Positions 25,068 through 34,424 of a DNA stretch of 51,054 bases are shown here, piece by piece. Origin of the DNA: Gammaproteobacteria bacterium (GTDB lineage: Bacteria > Pseudomonadota > Gammaproteobacteria > Steroidobacterales > Steroidobacteraceae); assembly GCA_009926865.1 (NCBI GenBank), contig RFOD01000015.1, forward strand, positions 1 through 51,054, written 5' to 3'. The notes beneath the pieces were generated by a model. The model was not told the DNA's origin. It ran no database searches and saw nothing but the letters and a program-made list of their open reading frames with translations. Positions within the stretch are counted from its first letter, which is position 1. Each line of letters begins with the position of its first letter. The translations under genes were made by a program, and so were the position numbers.

Positions 25068-25195
25068 CAAAGTGCGGCTCAACCACGACTTAGGGATAAC
25101 GCTACGAGCACTGGGCCTATTCAATCGGTGCGGGACCGTACGCTCAATGAGATTTACATATCTGGAATTGTGCGTATGAACACCCGGAAAACCGT

Positions 25196-26200
25196 TTAAT
25201 GCGTCACATCGAGTGCACTGCGATGTAGTTCCTGAGCGACGGCGAATTGCTTGTTGAGCTGTTCCCGATACTGCGGGGATTCTTTGATTGCCTGCTCAAA
25301 ATACCGCATCGCTAATGCGTAATCTCGCTCACGCATTGCAATTTGACCCAGATTAGAAAATGCGGCGTGCAACGGTAAAAATTTCGCATAGACTTTTAGC
25401 GCTGAACCATAGTCGCCTTCACGTGCGAGCAGCTCACCCAGCAGCGTATAGCGTTCGGGGATGGTATCTAAGGCGGCTCTGATGCCTATTTGAGAAGCAC
25501 TTTGAGTCTGGGTATGCGCCTGGAACGCGAGACGTAACTCAGCTTTAGCTACGACGAGATCGTCTTGTCTTAGCGCGATCCGCGCCCGCGCTAACCGGGC
25601 TTGCTGCAGGGCGGGCTCTCGGTGCAATACTTCCTCGAGGTGCTGTATGGCTAAAGACCACTCACCCAAGCCCTCGTTTGCCAACGCTAAGCCAAGTCGA
25701 GCCTGCAGATGGTCAGCATCATGAATCAGAGCGGCGTTAAACGCTTCGCGGGCAGCCATGTATTGACGTAGTTGTAGCCTTGACCAACCAAGCCGCTGAA
25801 GATTTTCACCGTCACGATCCGCTCGGCTTGCTGCTACCACCCAAGTGTCGTGTGCGGCCTGCCAGCGATGCTGCGCTTCATGGATCAAGGCAATGCGCCA
25901 GAGCACTTCATCGCCGAGAAACCCCTCAGGGAATGGCGCGCCTGTCGCAAATGCCGTTGCCAATAATTGTTCAGCGAGCAGGTAATAGCGCATCGCCTCT
26001 TCAGAGCGGCCGGCCCCCGCCGCCGCATCGCCTTGGCCAAGCAGAGCACGTAATCGCTCAAGCGAAATCAGTTCAACAGACTGCTCGGTAGCATCTAAAC
26101 GCTCGGACGTCGTATGGCGAACCGCGGCCCCGGTTGTACAACCGACCAGTAGCAGGGGTACCAACAATAGCGGCACCCAGCGTGTCATCGCGCGGCTCAC
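25196..26200 (-). CDS. tadD: Tad pilus assembly lipoprotein TadD (TPR protein)
   Basis: TadD is an outer-membrane-associated TPR lipoprotein needed for Flp pilus assembly, probably helping the secretin. The 334-residue product has a lipoprotein signal peptide with lipobox LLVGC near residue 20. Helical TPR-like repeats follow, for example LQRLGWSRLQLRQYMAAREAFNAAL, LQARLGLALANEGLGEWSLAIQHL and FSNLGQIAMRERDYALAMRYFEQAI. Position at the end of the tad operon, overlapping tadC by four bases, fits TadD. It is longer than many TadD proteins because of an extra N-terminal segment rich in alanine and glutamate. Confidence 0.85.
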   Translation of the reverse strand: MSRAMTRWVPLLLVPLLLVGCTTGAAVRHTTSERLDATEQSVELISLERLRALLGQGDAAAGAGRSEEAMRYYLLAEQLLATAFATGAPFPEGFLGDEVLWRIALIHEAQHRWQAAHDTWVVAASRADRDGENLQRLGWSRLQLRQYMAAREAFNAALIHDADHLQARLGLALANEGLGEWSLAIQHLEEVLHREPALQQARLARARIALRQDDLVVAKAELRLAFQAHTQTQSASQIGIRAALDTIPERYTLLGELLAREGDYGSALKVYAKFLPLHAAFSNLGQIAMRERDYALAMRYFEQAIKESPQYREQLNKQFAVAQELHRSALDVTH

Positions 26201-27114
26201 AGTTGCTGTAAGGCCTCGGTAATGCGCAACACCGCTGGCCCGACGGCGACGGCAAAGAACGCCGGAAACTCACAAAAGATCAGCGGAAATATCAATCGAG
26301 TCCCCAGAGTCGCCGCACGCTCCTGCGCGCGTTGCATACGCGCTTCGCGAAACTCCGCCGAATACACCCGGAGTGTTTCGGCAATGCTCGTGCCGAACTG
26401 CAGCGTTTGTACGAGCAGGCTTGTCAACCCACGAATCTCCGTCAGGCCAGTTCGCGGTGCAAGGTTTTTCAATGCAGTCTCGCGATCCATGCCTGCCCGT
26501 ATTTCAACATTGACCAAAGCCAGCTCCTCAGCAAGCTCGGGGTGTGAGAATTTTAATTCTTTGGCAACTCTCTCAATCGCAGCTGTCAGCCCCAAGCCCG
26601 CCTCGACACAAATCACCAGAAGATCTAAAGCGTCCGGGAAAGCATCTCTTAGCTGCTTCTGGCGATGCTTGATTTTCCGATTTAACCATATGTTAGGCAA
26701 CATCAGGCCAAAGAACACGCTCGCGATCATCGCGGTCAAAAGCCCGGCAAATCCCAAATCTAGCGGCCAAAAAAACAACCAGCCAAGTAACGTGGCGAGC
26801 AATGCTAGCAGTAGCTTGACACCAAAGAATATAAGTGCCGCCTGGTTTTGATGTAAGCCGGCCATCGTTAAGCGTTGACTAACCTGCTGCAACTCCGTGC
26901 CTGAGCCTGCCAACATGAAGCGACCTGCTGAAGCCAGTCGCTCGAGTGTTTTCCCACGCGTGGCCCTCATGACGGTCTGTTGCGCGCTCATCAGTCGTGA
27001 TAAGCGCTGTCGGGCAGGGTCGCTTACTTCCGCCCATAGTCCGCCAATGGCCCACACCAGCACAAACGAAGCCAACGCGAGCATACCGATGATCAGGGTA
27101 ATGAGGGGGTTCAT
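26197..27114 (-). CDS. tadC: Tad pilus inner-membrane platform protein TadC
   Basis: TadC is a polytopic GspF-like protein which with TadB forms the inner-membrane platform driven by TadA. The 305 residues show an N-terminal helix (LITLIIGMLALASFVLVWAI), a central helix pair (ALIFFGVKLLLALLATLLGW and FAGLLTAMIASVFFGLMLPN), and the GspF domain DALDLLVICVEAGLGLTAAI ... TSLLVQTLQFGTSIAETLRVY, ending in a hydrophobic C-terminal helix. Its stop overlaps the tadD start by four bases. Confidence 0.93.
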   Translation of the reverse strand: MNPLITLIIGMLALASFVLVWAIGGLWAEVSDPARQRLSRLMSAQQTVMRATRGKTLERLASAGRFMLAGSGTELQQVSQRLTMAGLHQNQAALIFFGVKLLLALLATLLGWLFFWPLDLGFAGLLTAMIASVFFGLMLPNIWLNRKIKHRQKQLRDAFPDALDLLVICVEAGLGLTAAIERVAKELKFSHPELAEELALVNVEIRAGMDRETALKNLAPRTGLTEIRGLTSLLVQTLQFGTSIAETLRVYSAEFREARMQRAQERAATLGTRLIFPLIFCEFPAFFAVAVGPAVLRITEALQQL

Positions 27115-27138
27115 ATGTAACGCCTCTGCCTATAACCT

Positions 27139-28107
27139 TTAAACGTCGATGCGAATCAGACGGCGCATCCAAAAGATTCCGATCACCATCAACAGGCCCG
27201 TCCCCAATAAAATTCGCTGACCAAGCGGATCTTCGAACATCACCCGTAAATAGCCCGGACTTGTAAGGTGTAATAGCGCAGCGAGGGCGAACGGCATTAG
27301 CGTCAACACCCAAGCTGATGCACGTCCCTCTGCGGATAGGCTACGCAGCTGGCGTTGGAAACCGCCGCGCTCGCGAATCACCGTGCTGATGTGGTCCAAT
27401 ATTTCCGCAAGGTTGCCGCCGGTTTCACGCTGAATTAAAACGGCAGTGACGAAACCCATCAAAGTTAAACTCGGGACTCGCGTAATCAGCGCCATGAGCG
27501 CAGCACGCGGATCGCTACCGAAGCTCAGATCCGCTGCGGTCACCTCAAATTCGTGGGCAACCGGCCCCTCCAAATCTTCGGCCACTAATTTCACGGCGGC
27601 GATAAAAGGGTGTCCCGCTCGTAAAGAGCGTTTAATGATGTCGAGCGCTTCGGGTAGCTGTTGCTCGATCTGCTCAATACGTCGATGGCGTAACACGGTG
27701 AGCACGAAGATCGGCAGGCTCGCCGCCAAGAGAGTGCCTCCCCCTATCAGCCAGAGATCACTCTGCCAAATCAGCAACAACGCTGACGCGGTGACTGCCA
27801 ACGCAATGGCGAGAGCGGCGATCCGGTGACCCGGCCAATCGAGGCCCGCCTGCTCTACCAACCGACGTAGTCGAACCATCCCGGGCCAACTTTCAAAGCG
27901 GCGTTCAATAGGCCTTAACTTGCCCAAATACTGATTTCGGAGCAACGATTGATCAGCAGCAGTTTCCGTATCAATCGTCGAAAGCCGACGACGTAGCCGA
28001 CGGCGAGTACGCGCACTTTCACCGACGGCCGGCACCATCAGGCCCTGCGCCAACAAAAATATCGCCAAGAAAATCAGCCCTACAAATAAAATTGATATCA
28101 AATTCAT
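27139..28107 (-). CDS. tadB: Tad pilus inner-membrane platform protein TadB
   Basis: TadB is the second GspF-like platform protein. The 322-residue sequence begins with a helix (SILFVGLIFLAIFLLAQGLM), has two central helices around residues 100-135 (AALAIALAVTASALLLIW, GGTLLAASLPIFVLTVL), then LPEALDIIKRSLRAGHPFIA and TAVLIQRETGGNLAEILDHI, which are the family's hallmark motifs. The start overlaps tadA by four bases, and tadC follows after 24 bases. Confidence 0.93.
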   Translation of the reverse strand: MNLISILFVGLIFLAIFLLAQGLMVPAVGESARTRRRLRRRLSTIDTETAADQSLLRNQYLGKLRPIERRFESWPGMVRLRRLVEQAGLDWPGHRIAALAIALAVTASALLLIWQSDLWLIGGGTLLAASLPIFVLTVLRHRRIEQIEQQLPEALDIIKRSLRAGHPFIAAVKLVAEDLEGPVAHEFEVTAADLSFGSDPRAALMALITRVPSLTLMGFVTAVLIQRETGGNLAEILDHISTVIRERGGFQRQLRSLSAEGRASAWVLTLMPFALAALLHLTSPGYLRVMFEDPLGQRILLGTGLLMVIGIFWMRRLIRIDV

Positions 28108-29450
28108 AACTGGTGCTCCGCTTTAGGGTGAGCGTGATGGAATGTCTCCACAGCGATGCCGATGCCGCGTTGCTTGATACGGCGGACGAAGCCTGGGACG
28201 ATCCCGGTGGGCTGCAGACTACCCAACACGTTGCCTTGCTCATCTAAACCTTCACGCTTAAAGGCAAAGATTTCTGAAGTCGTCAGGATGTCGCCCTCGA
28301 GACCATTTATTTCCTGCAAACTGGTGACGCGTCTCTTGCCGTCTTCATGTCGCTCGAGATGAATAATCACATTGATGGCGGCTGCGATCTGCGAGCGTAG
28401 AGCTCGTATCGGAAACTGCACGCCCGCCATGGAGACCATCACCTCGACGCGGCTTAGGGCATCTCGCGCTGAGTTGGCGTGGATGGTCGTTAAGGAGCCG
28501 TCGTGCCCCGTATTCATAGCTTGAAGCATGTCGAGCGCTTCCGCTCCGCGAACCTCGCCGACGACGATACGATCCGGGCGCATACGCAGGCTGTTACGCA
28601 CGAGATCCCGTTGTACGACTTGGCCTTTACCCTCGATATTGGCTTGGCGAGTTTCCAGTCGCACTACATGCGGTTGTCGCAATTGCAATTCTGCGGAATC
28701 TTCGATGGTGACAATTCGTTCGGACTCTGGGATAAAACCAGACATCACGTTAAGGAGGGTGGTCTTACCTGATCCTGTGCCTCCTGAGATCAATACGTTG
28801 AGCCGCGCTCGCACGATCGCGCGTAACACGTCCGCTACCGCCGGCGTCAACGTCTTTAGACGAATCAAATCCTCCGCGGTTAAGGTATCGACCGCAAAGC
28901 GACGAATGGAGAGCACCGGGCCATCGATCGCTAAGGGCGGGATGATGACGTTAACGCGCGATCCATCTTTGAGTCGAGCATCTACCATCGGTGAGGCTTC
29001 GTCTATCCGTCGGCCGACCTCTGATACGATGCGATCAATGATATTCATCAAATGCGCATCATCATGAAACTGCAGCGTCGTTTGCTCGAGCTTACCTTGC
29101 CGCTCAACATAGATAGGTCGGCAACCGTTAACTAAGATATCGGATACCGCTGGATCGTTAAGCAAAGGCTCAAGCGGTCCGAGTCCCAGTATTTCGTCTT
29201 CGATTTGACGTTGCACACGTTGGCGCTGCGTCAAACTTAAGGGCGCGGCCGAGTCGAGCATGAGACGCTGCACGATATCGCGGATTTGCGTGCGCGCCTG
29301 TTGGGGTTCCGCGCGTGCTAGGCGAGGTAAGTCAATGCTCTCGAGTAGTTGTTTAAGAATGCGTTGCTGCCACTCGATCTCGAGCTGACTCTGACCTCGC
29401 TGCCAATCAAGCCCCAAGCGACTCGCGACCGCGTTCATTGATGACGCCAA
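28104..29450 (-). CDS. tadA: Tad pilus assembly ATPase TadA (CpaF)
   Basis: TadA is the hexameric secretion ATPase powering Flp pilus extension and retraction. The 448-residue protein has the GspE/VirB11-type layout: an N-terminal three-helix part, ILGLGPLEPLLNDPAVSDILVNG, Walker A SGGTGSGKTTLLN near residue 230, the Asp box VTIEDSAELQL, Walker B RPDRIVVGEVRGAEALDML and the His box GSLTTIHANSARDAL. All catalytic elements are intact. It overlaps tadZ by 16 bases and tadB by four. Confidence 0.96.
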   Translation of the reverse strand: MASSMNAVASRLGLDWQRGQSQLEIEWQQRILKQLLESIDLPRLARAEPQQARTQIRDIVQRLMLDSAAPLSLTQRQRVQRQIEDEILGLGPLEPLLNDPAVSDILVNGCRPIYVERQGKLEQTTLQFHDDAHLMNIIDRIVSEVGRRIDEASPMVDARLKDGSRVNVIIPPLAIDGPVLSIRRFAVDTLTAEDLIRLKTLTPAVADVLRAIVRARLNVLISGGTGSGKTTLLNVMSGFIPESERIVTIEDSAELQLRQPHVVRLETRQANIEGKGQVVQRDLVRNSLRMRPDRIVVGEVRGAEALDMLQAMNTGHDGSLTTIHANSARDALSRVEVMVSMAGVQFPIRALRSQIAAAINVIIHLERHEDGKRRVTSLQEINGLEGDILTTSEIFAFKREGLDEQGNVLGSLQPTGIVPGFVRRIKQRGIGIAVETFHHAHPKAEHQL

Positions 29451-30640
29451 GGTAGAGCGGACAAGGTACGTTGCAACAAACTGGCAGGGACGGGTGACTC
29501 AATACAACCCAGCCGACAGGCCAATCGCTTCAGCGCGCGAATCAGATCTGAGTGCGGTTCCATTTCAAGCAATGGAACGGCGGCATCAAAGCTCTCTAGC
29601 GCGAGCTCATAGCGATTCGGAATCAGTAAAGGATCCTCGATGCCTAAGGTTTTTGCGATGAGGTCAGGCTGCAGACTCGCGTGTTTGGAATAGCGATTGA
29701 CGACCACGATGAGTCGCTCTGCTGGCAAGCCCATTTGATCAATTAAAAGGCTATGTAAACGAGTCGCATTTTGCAGTTGAGCGACAGACTGCTCGACCAC
29801 CAAACACACATGAGTCGACTCGGCCAACGAGACGGTGGTGAGACTGTCCAGGCGTCGCGACCCCTCAATGAAAATTTGTTCCTGACCACGACGCAGTAAC
29901 TGCAATACTCGGCGATACCCATCAGGATCGACGTCGCCTTGTATACCGCTTGCTTCGGGTGCAGCCAGTAAATTCAATCCACTGTTGTGATGAGTTAAAT
30001 ACCCTTCCAGCGCAACAGTATCCAAAGATTGAGAATTTTGGACAGCCTCGATCAAGCCCCGTTCAGGCTTTAATCCGAGTGCCGCCGCAATCGGCGTATA
30101 AAGCCAATCCAAGTCAATCACAACAGTGCGCTGCTCGCTGATGCTTGCTGTAAGGTGTGCGAGATTCGCGGTAATAAACGTCGCCCCTGCGCCCCCCGCC
30201 GCACCTATCAACGTCGTGACCTCCGCCAGAACTGGCTGATCGCCATTGTGGTTGTTTCGGTTATGACTGACCCGCTTGAGTGCAGTCGTCAGTTCTTCTT
30301 GGCTCGGCGTAGCGCTCAGTAAGTCCAATGCCCCTGCTCGTACGACCGCTCGATTCGCGTCATTGGAGGTGAGACGGCCACACGCGATGACCGGCGGTCG
30401 ATCCCAAGGATCCATCGCCGCCAAAGATTCGAGATCGTGTAGGTGTTCGTCGTCACAACTCACTAGCAATACATCGGGTCGCGGATCGCTATCGAGCAAC
30501 GCTTTTAGTGGCGTGCTATCAGTGACGCGCGCTCGGCAATGAATGTCCGAGAGATCATGCAAACGACTGGCGAGACTTTTGACCGCCTCTGCTGAGCGAC
30601 CAATCACCATGACTTCACGAGTACCTGACGATTTCAGCAT
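29435..30640 (-). CDS. tadZ: Tad pilus localisation ATPase-like protein TadZ (CpaE)
   Basis: TadZ is a ParA/MinD-like protein that positions the pilus machinery. The 401 residues contain an N-terminal receiver-like domain (DVLLVSCDDEHLHDLESLAA) and a C-terminal MinD-type domain with TLIGAAGGAGATFITANLAH. In canonical deviant Walker A motifs (KGGxGKT) both lysines are present; here both are alanine (A-A-G-G-A-G-A-T), which is seen in many TadZ proteins and suggests weak or no ATP hydrolysis. The strand VVIDLDWLYTPI replaces the usual aspartate-rich signature. It overlaps both tadE (7 bases) and tadA (16 bases). Confidence 0.9.
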   Translation of the reverse strand: MLKSSGTREVMVIGRSAEAVKSLASRLHDLSDIHCRARVTDSTPLKALLDSDPRPDVLLVSCDDEHLHDLESLAAMDPWDRPPVIACGRLTSNDANRAVVRAGALDLLSATPSQEELTTALKRVSHNRNNHNGDQPVLAEVTTLIGAAGGAGATFITANLAHLTASISEQRTVVIDLDWLYTPIAAALGLKPERGLIEAVQNSQSLDTVALEGYLTHHNSGLNLLAAPEASGIQGDVDPDGYRRVLQLLRRGQEQIFIEGSRRLDSLTTVSLAESTHVCLVVEQSVAQLQNATRLHSLLIDQMGLPAERLIVVVNRYSKHASLQPDLIAKTLGIEDPLLIPNRYELALESFDAAVPLLEMEPHSDLIRALKRLACRLGCIESPVPASLLQRTLSALPWRHQ

Positions 30641-31089
30641 GCGACCGCTCCTGAGGCTGTCAAACCGAGGCTTTCTACCGGTTGGATAGAAGACACCGAA
30701 CTTGGGCTTAAGTTGATGTCGAATAATGGGATGAATAGCGGCATTGAGTACCCCTCGATACTGACCCGTACAAAGCGCATTTCGAGTACATCTGTAGTGG
30801 GTGTACCGGCCGCATCTAGGTATTGGATGACCACATGCGTCGCGTCGAGATTAGGAATGAATCGAGATTCGCCATCGCCTACGGCAAAACGACTCGCCGA
30901 GGTGACGTAAGCATCTCCCACAGGGCAGACCGCGGCGAGGCGGGCGCCTCGGCGCGCGCCTTCCTCTAACATCGCACGGACAAAGAATAATCGTCCAAAT
31001 TCGATGACAGCAAATAGCACGATTAGGGTGACTAAAGCCGCCACCGCAAATTCGACGCTGGTGGTTCCACGCATACGATGGCAAGTCAT
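30634..31089 (-). CDS. tadE: TadE-like pseudopilin
   Basis: The 151-residue protein has a short basic leader, then G followed by TTSVEFAVAALVTLIVLFAV, that is the prepilin cleavage site with glutamate at +5 and a hydrophobic helix. Such proteins are cut by TadV and act as minor pilins in Flp pilus biogenesis. After the helix come EFGRLFFVRAMLEEGARRGAR, the usual TadE continuation, and a beta-rich C-terminal part. A start at the internal ATG of MRGTTSV would give a minimal leader. It overlaps its neighbour by one base. Confidence 0.85.
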   Translation of the reverse strand: MTCHRMRGTTSVEFAVAALVTLIVLFAVIEFGRLFFVRAMLEEGARRGARLAAVCPVGDAYVTSASRFAVGDGESRFIPNLDATHVVIQYLDAAGTPTTDVLEMRFVRVSIEGYSMPLFIPLFDINLSPSSVSSIQPVESLGLTASGAVAC

Positions 31090-31565
31090 CAGAGGGGCCT
31101 CATCGTGATATCAATGTTGAAACTGAACGCGAGTGGCACATCATCGCCAAACCCGAATGTAGGGAGGACACTCGCGACGATTGGTCGATACGGATCAATG
31201 ATTCGCAGTCGCACCTGCCCGCCGGGTGTCAAACTTGCGTTGACGGACGCGGTCGTAAGCCCAGGTATCACAGGGTTTGTGCCGCCTGCGATCTGGCCAT
31301 AGACCGCCAGTTGCTGTGCTTGAGCGATAAGCGGGCCGGTCAACTCCGGTACGCCCGTAGTGTCATCAATCACGCGTTCGGCGAGGTAACGTGTGGCGGC
31401 TCGACCATGGTGCGCTAGCGTGCTGTACTGAATAAACGCGCGCGCGAATTCCACGACGGGCAGCAATAGCAGTAGCAGTAAGGGTAGCGCGATAGCGGCT
31501 TCCACCAGGGCTAAGCCCTGTTGGCGAGCCGATACATCACGCGCAATGCAACGTCCGGTCATCAT
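31089..31565 (-). CDS. tadF: Second TadE/TadF-like pseudopilin
   Basis: The 158-residue protein has a leader ending RQQG followed by LALVEAAIALPLLLLLLLPV, the prepilin site with glutamate at +5. The continuation EFARAFIQYSTLAHHGRAATRYLAERV is TadE/TadF-like. The C-terminal half is predicted beta-rich and ends PLAFSFNIDITMRPL. The two pseudopilins are only distantly alike. Calling it TadF rather than a second TadE is by gene order and is uncertain. Its start overlaps the tadG-like stop by four bases. Confidence 0.8.
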   Translation of the reverse strand: MMTGRCIARDVSARQQGLALVEAAIALPLLLLLLLPVVEFARAFIQYSTLAHHGRAATRYLAERVIDDTTGVPELTGPLIAQAQQLAVYGQIAGGTNPVIPGLTTASVNASLTPGGQVRLRIIDPYRPIVASVLPTFGFGDDVPLAFSFNIDITMRPL

Positions 31566-32722
31566 GAGTCGGGACTCATCGCGTCGCGATAGAGCTCAAT
31601 GATATAGGGTGCGCCGGTACCTGGGTCGTCACCGGGTCGACCCCCCGCCTCACATTCCTCGATGAATTCGCCAAAGATATCGGCCTGACTTTGATCTACT
31701 TGCTGTAGCAAAAAAAAGCACGCAAAGCTTTGGATCACTGGGCGTGGGCCAGAGCAGTTAGCGATAGGCACCACCACTTCGCGCCGGCCGAATACGCCGT
31801 TACCGGTGGGTCGAGGCTGATGCGAATAGTTACCCGCAGCGATTTGTGATTCGTAGATCGCGTGGTTGTAATCGAGTTGCGATGCGCTCGTGATCGTCGT
31901 GCTGCCTTGGCGGATTTCGCCTGTTGAATTGTCCAGCGAAACGGTAGGCAAGGGTTCGCGTGTTACCACGTCCGGCGGATATTCATTGGCATTGAGGCCC
32001 GCGCCCGAATAGCGGTTGAAGCGCGTGTTTAAACCCTGCGCGGTGGGGCCCGAGGTATTGCCGGCCTTGGTTCTAAGCTCATCGCCCACCTCAAGACATT
32101 GGTTATAGCCACCGGCCAAGTTGTCACGAACGGACCCGGTATCAAAATCGATCAGACCATAATTACCGCCGCCAAGGCCCGTGTCGCTCGCTTTCAAGGC
32201 ATAGACGCCCCCGATGTCATAGCCATAGGGCGCGGTGTTCTCCGTCGAGCACACAGCAATCGGCAATAGGTTGCAGACATACCCCAGTGGCGGGCTTGGC
32301 CCGGCTAGGGCGCTCGCTCTGACATCGAGCGCCGAAACCCCGAGTACACGGACCAAACTGGCCGCGATCGGTAGGGATTCAACTCTTACGCGTACAAAAC
32401 GCGCGACACCCGCTCCGGGGGTGAACGGTGCTGCGGACTCGGCGAACTCAATAATGGGGCTGACGCTCGAATCGCGTAATGCCGAAAAGTTTTGCTTATT
32501 GGCGTCGATACTCGCGATGGCAGCGGCCGTCGCCATCGTCGACGAACCCGTTTGATCTAAGACTTTAGCCGCACTTAACGCGGAGGCATCGACCACTGAC
32601 TGCAGCCGTGCCTTCGTGGATAAGGTATGGCTCACGTCGATCGCGAGTCCCGCCATCGCCAGCACGGCGAATAACGAAACCACCACCACGATCATGACGA
32701 CACCGCGCTGCCGAGCTTGCAT
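31562..32722 (-). CDS. tadG: TadG-like pilus assembly protein
   Basis: The 386-residue protein begins with the Tad domain: RQRGVVMIVVVVSLFAVLAM AGLAIDV, then HTLSTKARLQSVVDASALSAA, which is the hallmark of TadG-like N-termini. The rest is a glycine- and asparagine-rich extracytoplasmic region with several cysteines (VCNLLPIAVCS, NCSGP, FACFF, ECEAGG), so disulfides are likely. No von Willebrand MIDAS motif was found, unlike the longer TadG proteins. It lies 9 bases after the secretin gene. It probably anchors the machine in the inner membrane and reaches into the periplasm. Confidence 0.82.
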   Translation of the reverse strand: MQARQRGVVMIVVVVSLFAVLAMAGLAIDVSHTLSTKARLQSVVDASALSAAKVLDQTGSSTMATAAAIASIDANKQNFSALRDSSVSPIIEFAESAAPFTPGAGVARFVRVRVESLPIAASLVRVLGVSALDVRASALAGPSPPLGYVCNLLPIAVCSTENTAPYGYDIGGVYALKASDTGLGGGNYGLIDFDTGSVRDNLAGGYNQCLEVGDELRTKAGNTSGPTAQGLNTRFNRYSGAGLNANEYPPDVVTREPLPTVSLDNSTGEIRQGSTTITSASQLDYNHAIYESQIAAGNYSHQPRPTGNGVFGRREVVVPIANCSGPRPVIQSFACFFLLQQVDQSQADIFGEFIEECEAGGRPGDDPGTGAPYIIELYRDAMSPDS

Positions 32723-32731
32723 GGGTCGTCC

Positions 32732-34420
32732 TCACTTCGTCCCTAAAGTGGTGCCAAGCGCTGGCAGCAGAGTCACATTCGGTGCGGCAGGCTTTTGTGC
32801 CGGCTGTTTGCCCTGCTTCAGATCATTAACAGCTTTCGAGGCGACATCGGGGTCAGTGCCTTGGGGGGCGTCGGTCCCGTGACGTTCGCTCGCGCCCGCA
32901 TCATAGGTCTGCTTCTCTATCCAATCGCGAGTCGCGCCAGTCGCTTCTTTAGATGAGTCAGGTGCTTCATCTCGACCCAAAAGATAAAAATCGATGTCAT
33001 CAGCGGGCGCATAACCATCGGTCGGTAGGGTGACTTGCTTAGGATCGACGGGTTTGGCGAGCCGCGGGGTCACCAAGATAATCAGCTCGCTTTGGCCCGT
33101 TAAAAATTGCTGGCTACGAAAGAGCGCGCCGAGCACAGGCAGTGAGCCTAAGCCAGGGAATTTTTCAACCGTCGAACGCGTCGTATCGTTAATCAATCCC
33201 GCTAAGCCAATGGTTTGACCATCAGCGAGCTCGACCGTGCCGCTGGCGCTGCGCTTCGTCAGCGAAGGCACGACAAACGTGGAGCTGGAATTACGCGGGC
33301 TCAATAAGACGCTGGTCGCGTTCGATAATTCACTCACCGCGACATCCAGACGCACATTGATACGGCCATCGCTCAACACGACGGGCAGTACATTGAGGCC
33401 AATACCGAAATCTTTGAATTCGATGGTGACGTTATCGAGTCCACTGGGAACGGGAACGGGGAATTCGCCACCCGATAAAAAGGACGCTGGCTGACCCGTC
33501 AAGGTCGTCAAGGTGGGCTCTGCTAAAATTCGTGCGAGACCTTTTTCTTTGGCCGCATCAAGTGCCAAATTAAAAAAGAAACTGTCGCTCAAATAGCCTG
33601 CGAAGATGCCCTGACTTTGGATCACAACATCGTTCGGTGCGAACTCATCAACGACAGGGCCTGCTGAACCCGCAGCGCCACCTGGAAACACAGGGGAGCG
33701 TAAACCCTCGGTCCCAAAGAGCGCGTCGGGGAAGGTCGCGCCCCCATTCACGCCCCCATAGTTCCACAGCCCTTGGCGACCAAAGGCATTGAAACGCGGT
33801 TGCAAACGTTTGAATTCGGTCCGAGCAATCTCAGCGACTTTGACCTCCAACATGACCTGCTGGGCACCGGCTATTTCCAGTAAGTTAACGATGCTGGCTT
33901 TGTGCTTTGGGCCGTCTTCCGTCTCTTCTTGCTCTGGGGGCCCGTCCTTGCGTAGCGCACCGGGTGCTAAGAAGCCCTCCGCGATACGCAAAGCTGCCGC
34001 CATCGCCGTGGCGCTCGGCACGGTGCCGGTGAGCACGATAGAGTCTTGTGCCGAGTGGACCTCGATTTTTTGCTCGGGGATCAACTCGTGAAGCTTGCGG
34101 CGTAGCGCCGGTAAATCATGAGTCACTTCAACCGTGAGGGCATCACGTGCGGAGCTACCCTTTTCCCAGATCAAGATGTTGGTTCGGCCGATATCTTTGG
34201 CGAGTACATAAAACTCTTTATTGCCCAGCATCACGATATCGGCGATTTCTGGATTAGCCACCGACACCCGAGCCGCGGGTGTATCCAGTGTGATCACCTG
34301 AGAGTGAAAGAGCGGCAACGAGAGATGATCACGTCCCGCGAGCGGATCGGCCGCCTGCAGAGGCGTCGTCGCCATCAAGCAACCCAAGAGAAATGCGAGA
34401 GAGGAAATATCGATTCGCAT
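32732..34420 (-). CDS. rcpA: Tad pilus outer-membrane secretin RcpA (CpaC)
   Basis: This is the outer-membrane channel of the Flp pilus. Start 34420 gives MRIDISSLAFLLGCLMATTP followed by LQAADP, a good signal peptide, with GGAGG eight bases upstream; the longer frame to 34600 runs into rcpC and was rejected. The 562-residue protein has the pilus/secretin N-terminal domain (ITLDTPAARVSVANPEIADI), a BON-like region (IEVHSAQDSIVLTGTVPSA), VMLEVKVAEIART and the secretin core (ILAEPTLTTLTGQPASFLSG, then GTVELADGQTIGLAGLI and GLGSLPVLGALFRS). A C-terminal tail of about 100 polar residues, rich in lysine, aspartate and proline, extends past the core and is unusual. No rcpB/cpaD gene is seen. Confidence 0.93.
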   Translation of the reverse strand: MRIDISSLAFLLGCLMATTPLQAADPLAGRDHLSLPLFHSQVITLDTPAARVSVANPEIADIVMLGNKEFYVLAKDIGRTNILIWEKGSSARDALTVEVTHDLPALRRKLHELIPEQKIEVHSAQDSIVLTGTVPSATAMAAALRIAEGFLAPGALRKDGPPEQEETEDGPKHKASIVNLLEIAGAQQVMLEVKVAEIARTEFKRLQPRFNAFGRQGLWNYGGVNGGATFPDALFGTEGLRSPVFPGGAAGSAGPVVDEFAPNDVVIQSQGIFAGYLSDSFFFNLALDAAKEKGLARILAEPTLTTLTGQPASFLSGGEFPVPVPSGLDNVTIEFKDFGIGLNVLPVVLSDGRINVRLDVAVSELSNATSVLLSPRNSSSTFVVPSLTKRSASGTVELADGQTIGLAGLINDTTRSTVEKFPGLGSLPVLGALFRSQQFLTGQSELIILVTPRLAKPVDPKQVTLPTDGYAPADDIDFYLLGRDEAPDSSKEATGATRDWIEKQTYDAGASERHGTDAPQGTDPDVASKAVNDLKQGKQPAQKPAAPNVTLLPALGTTLGTK

Positions 34421-34424
34421 GCGT

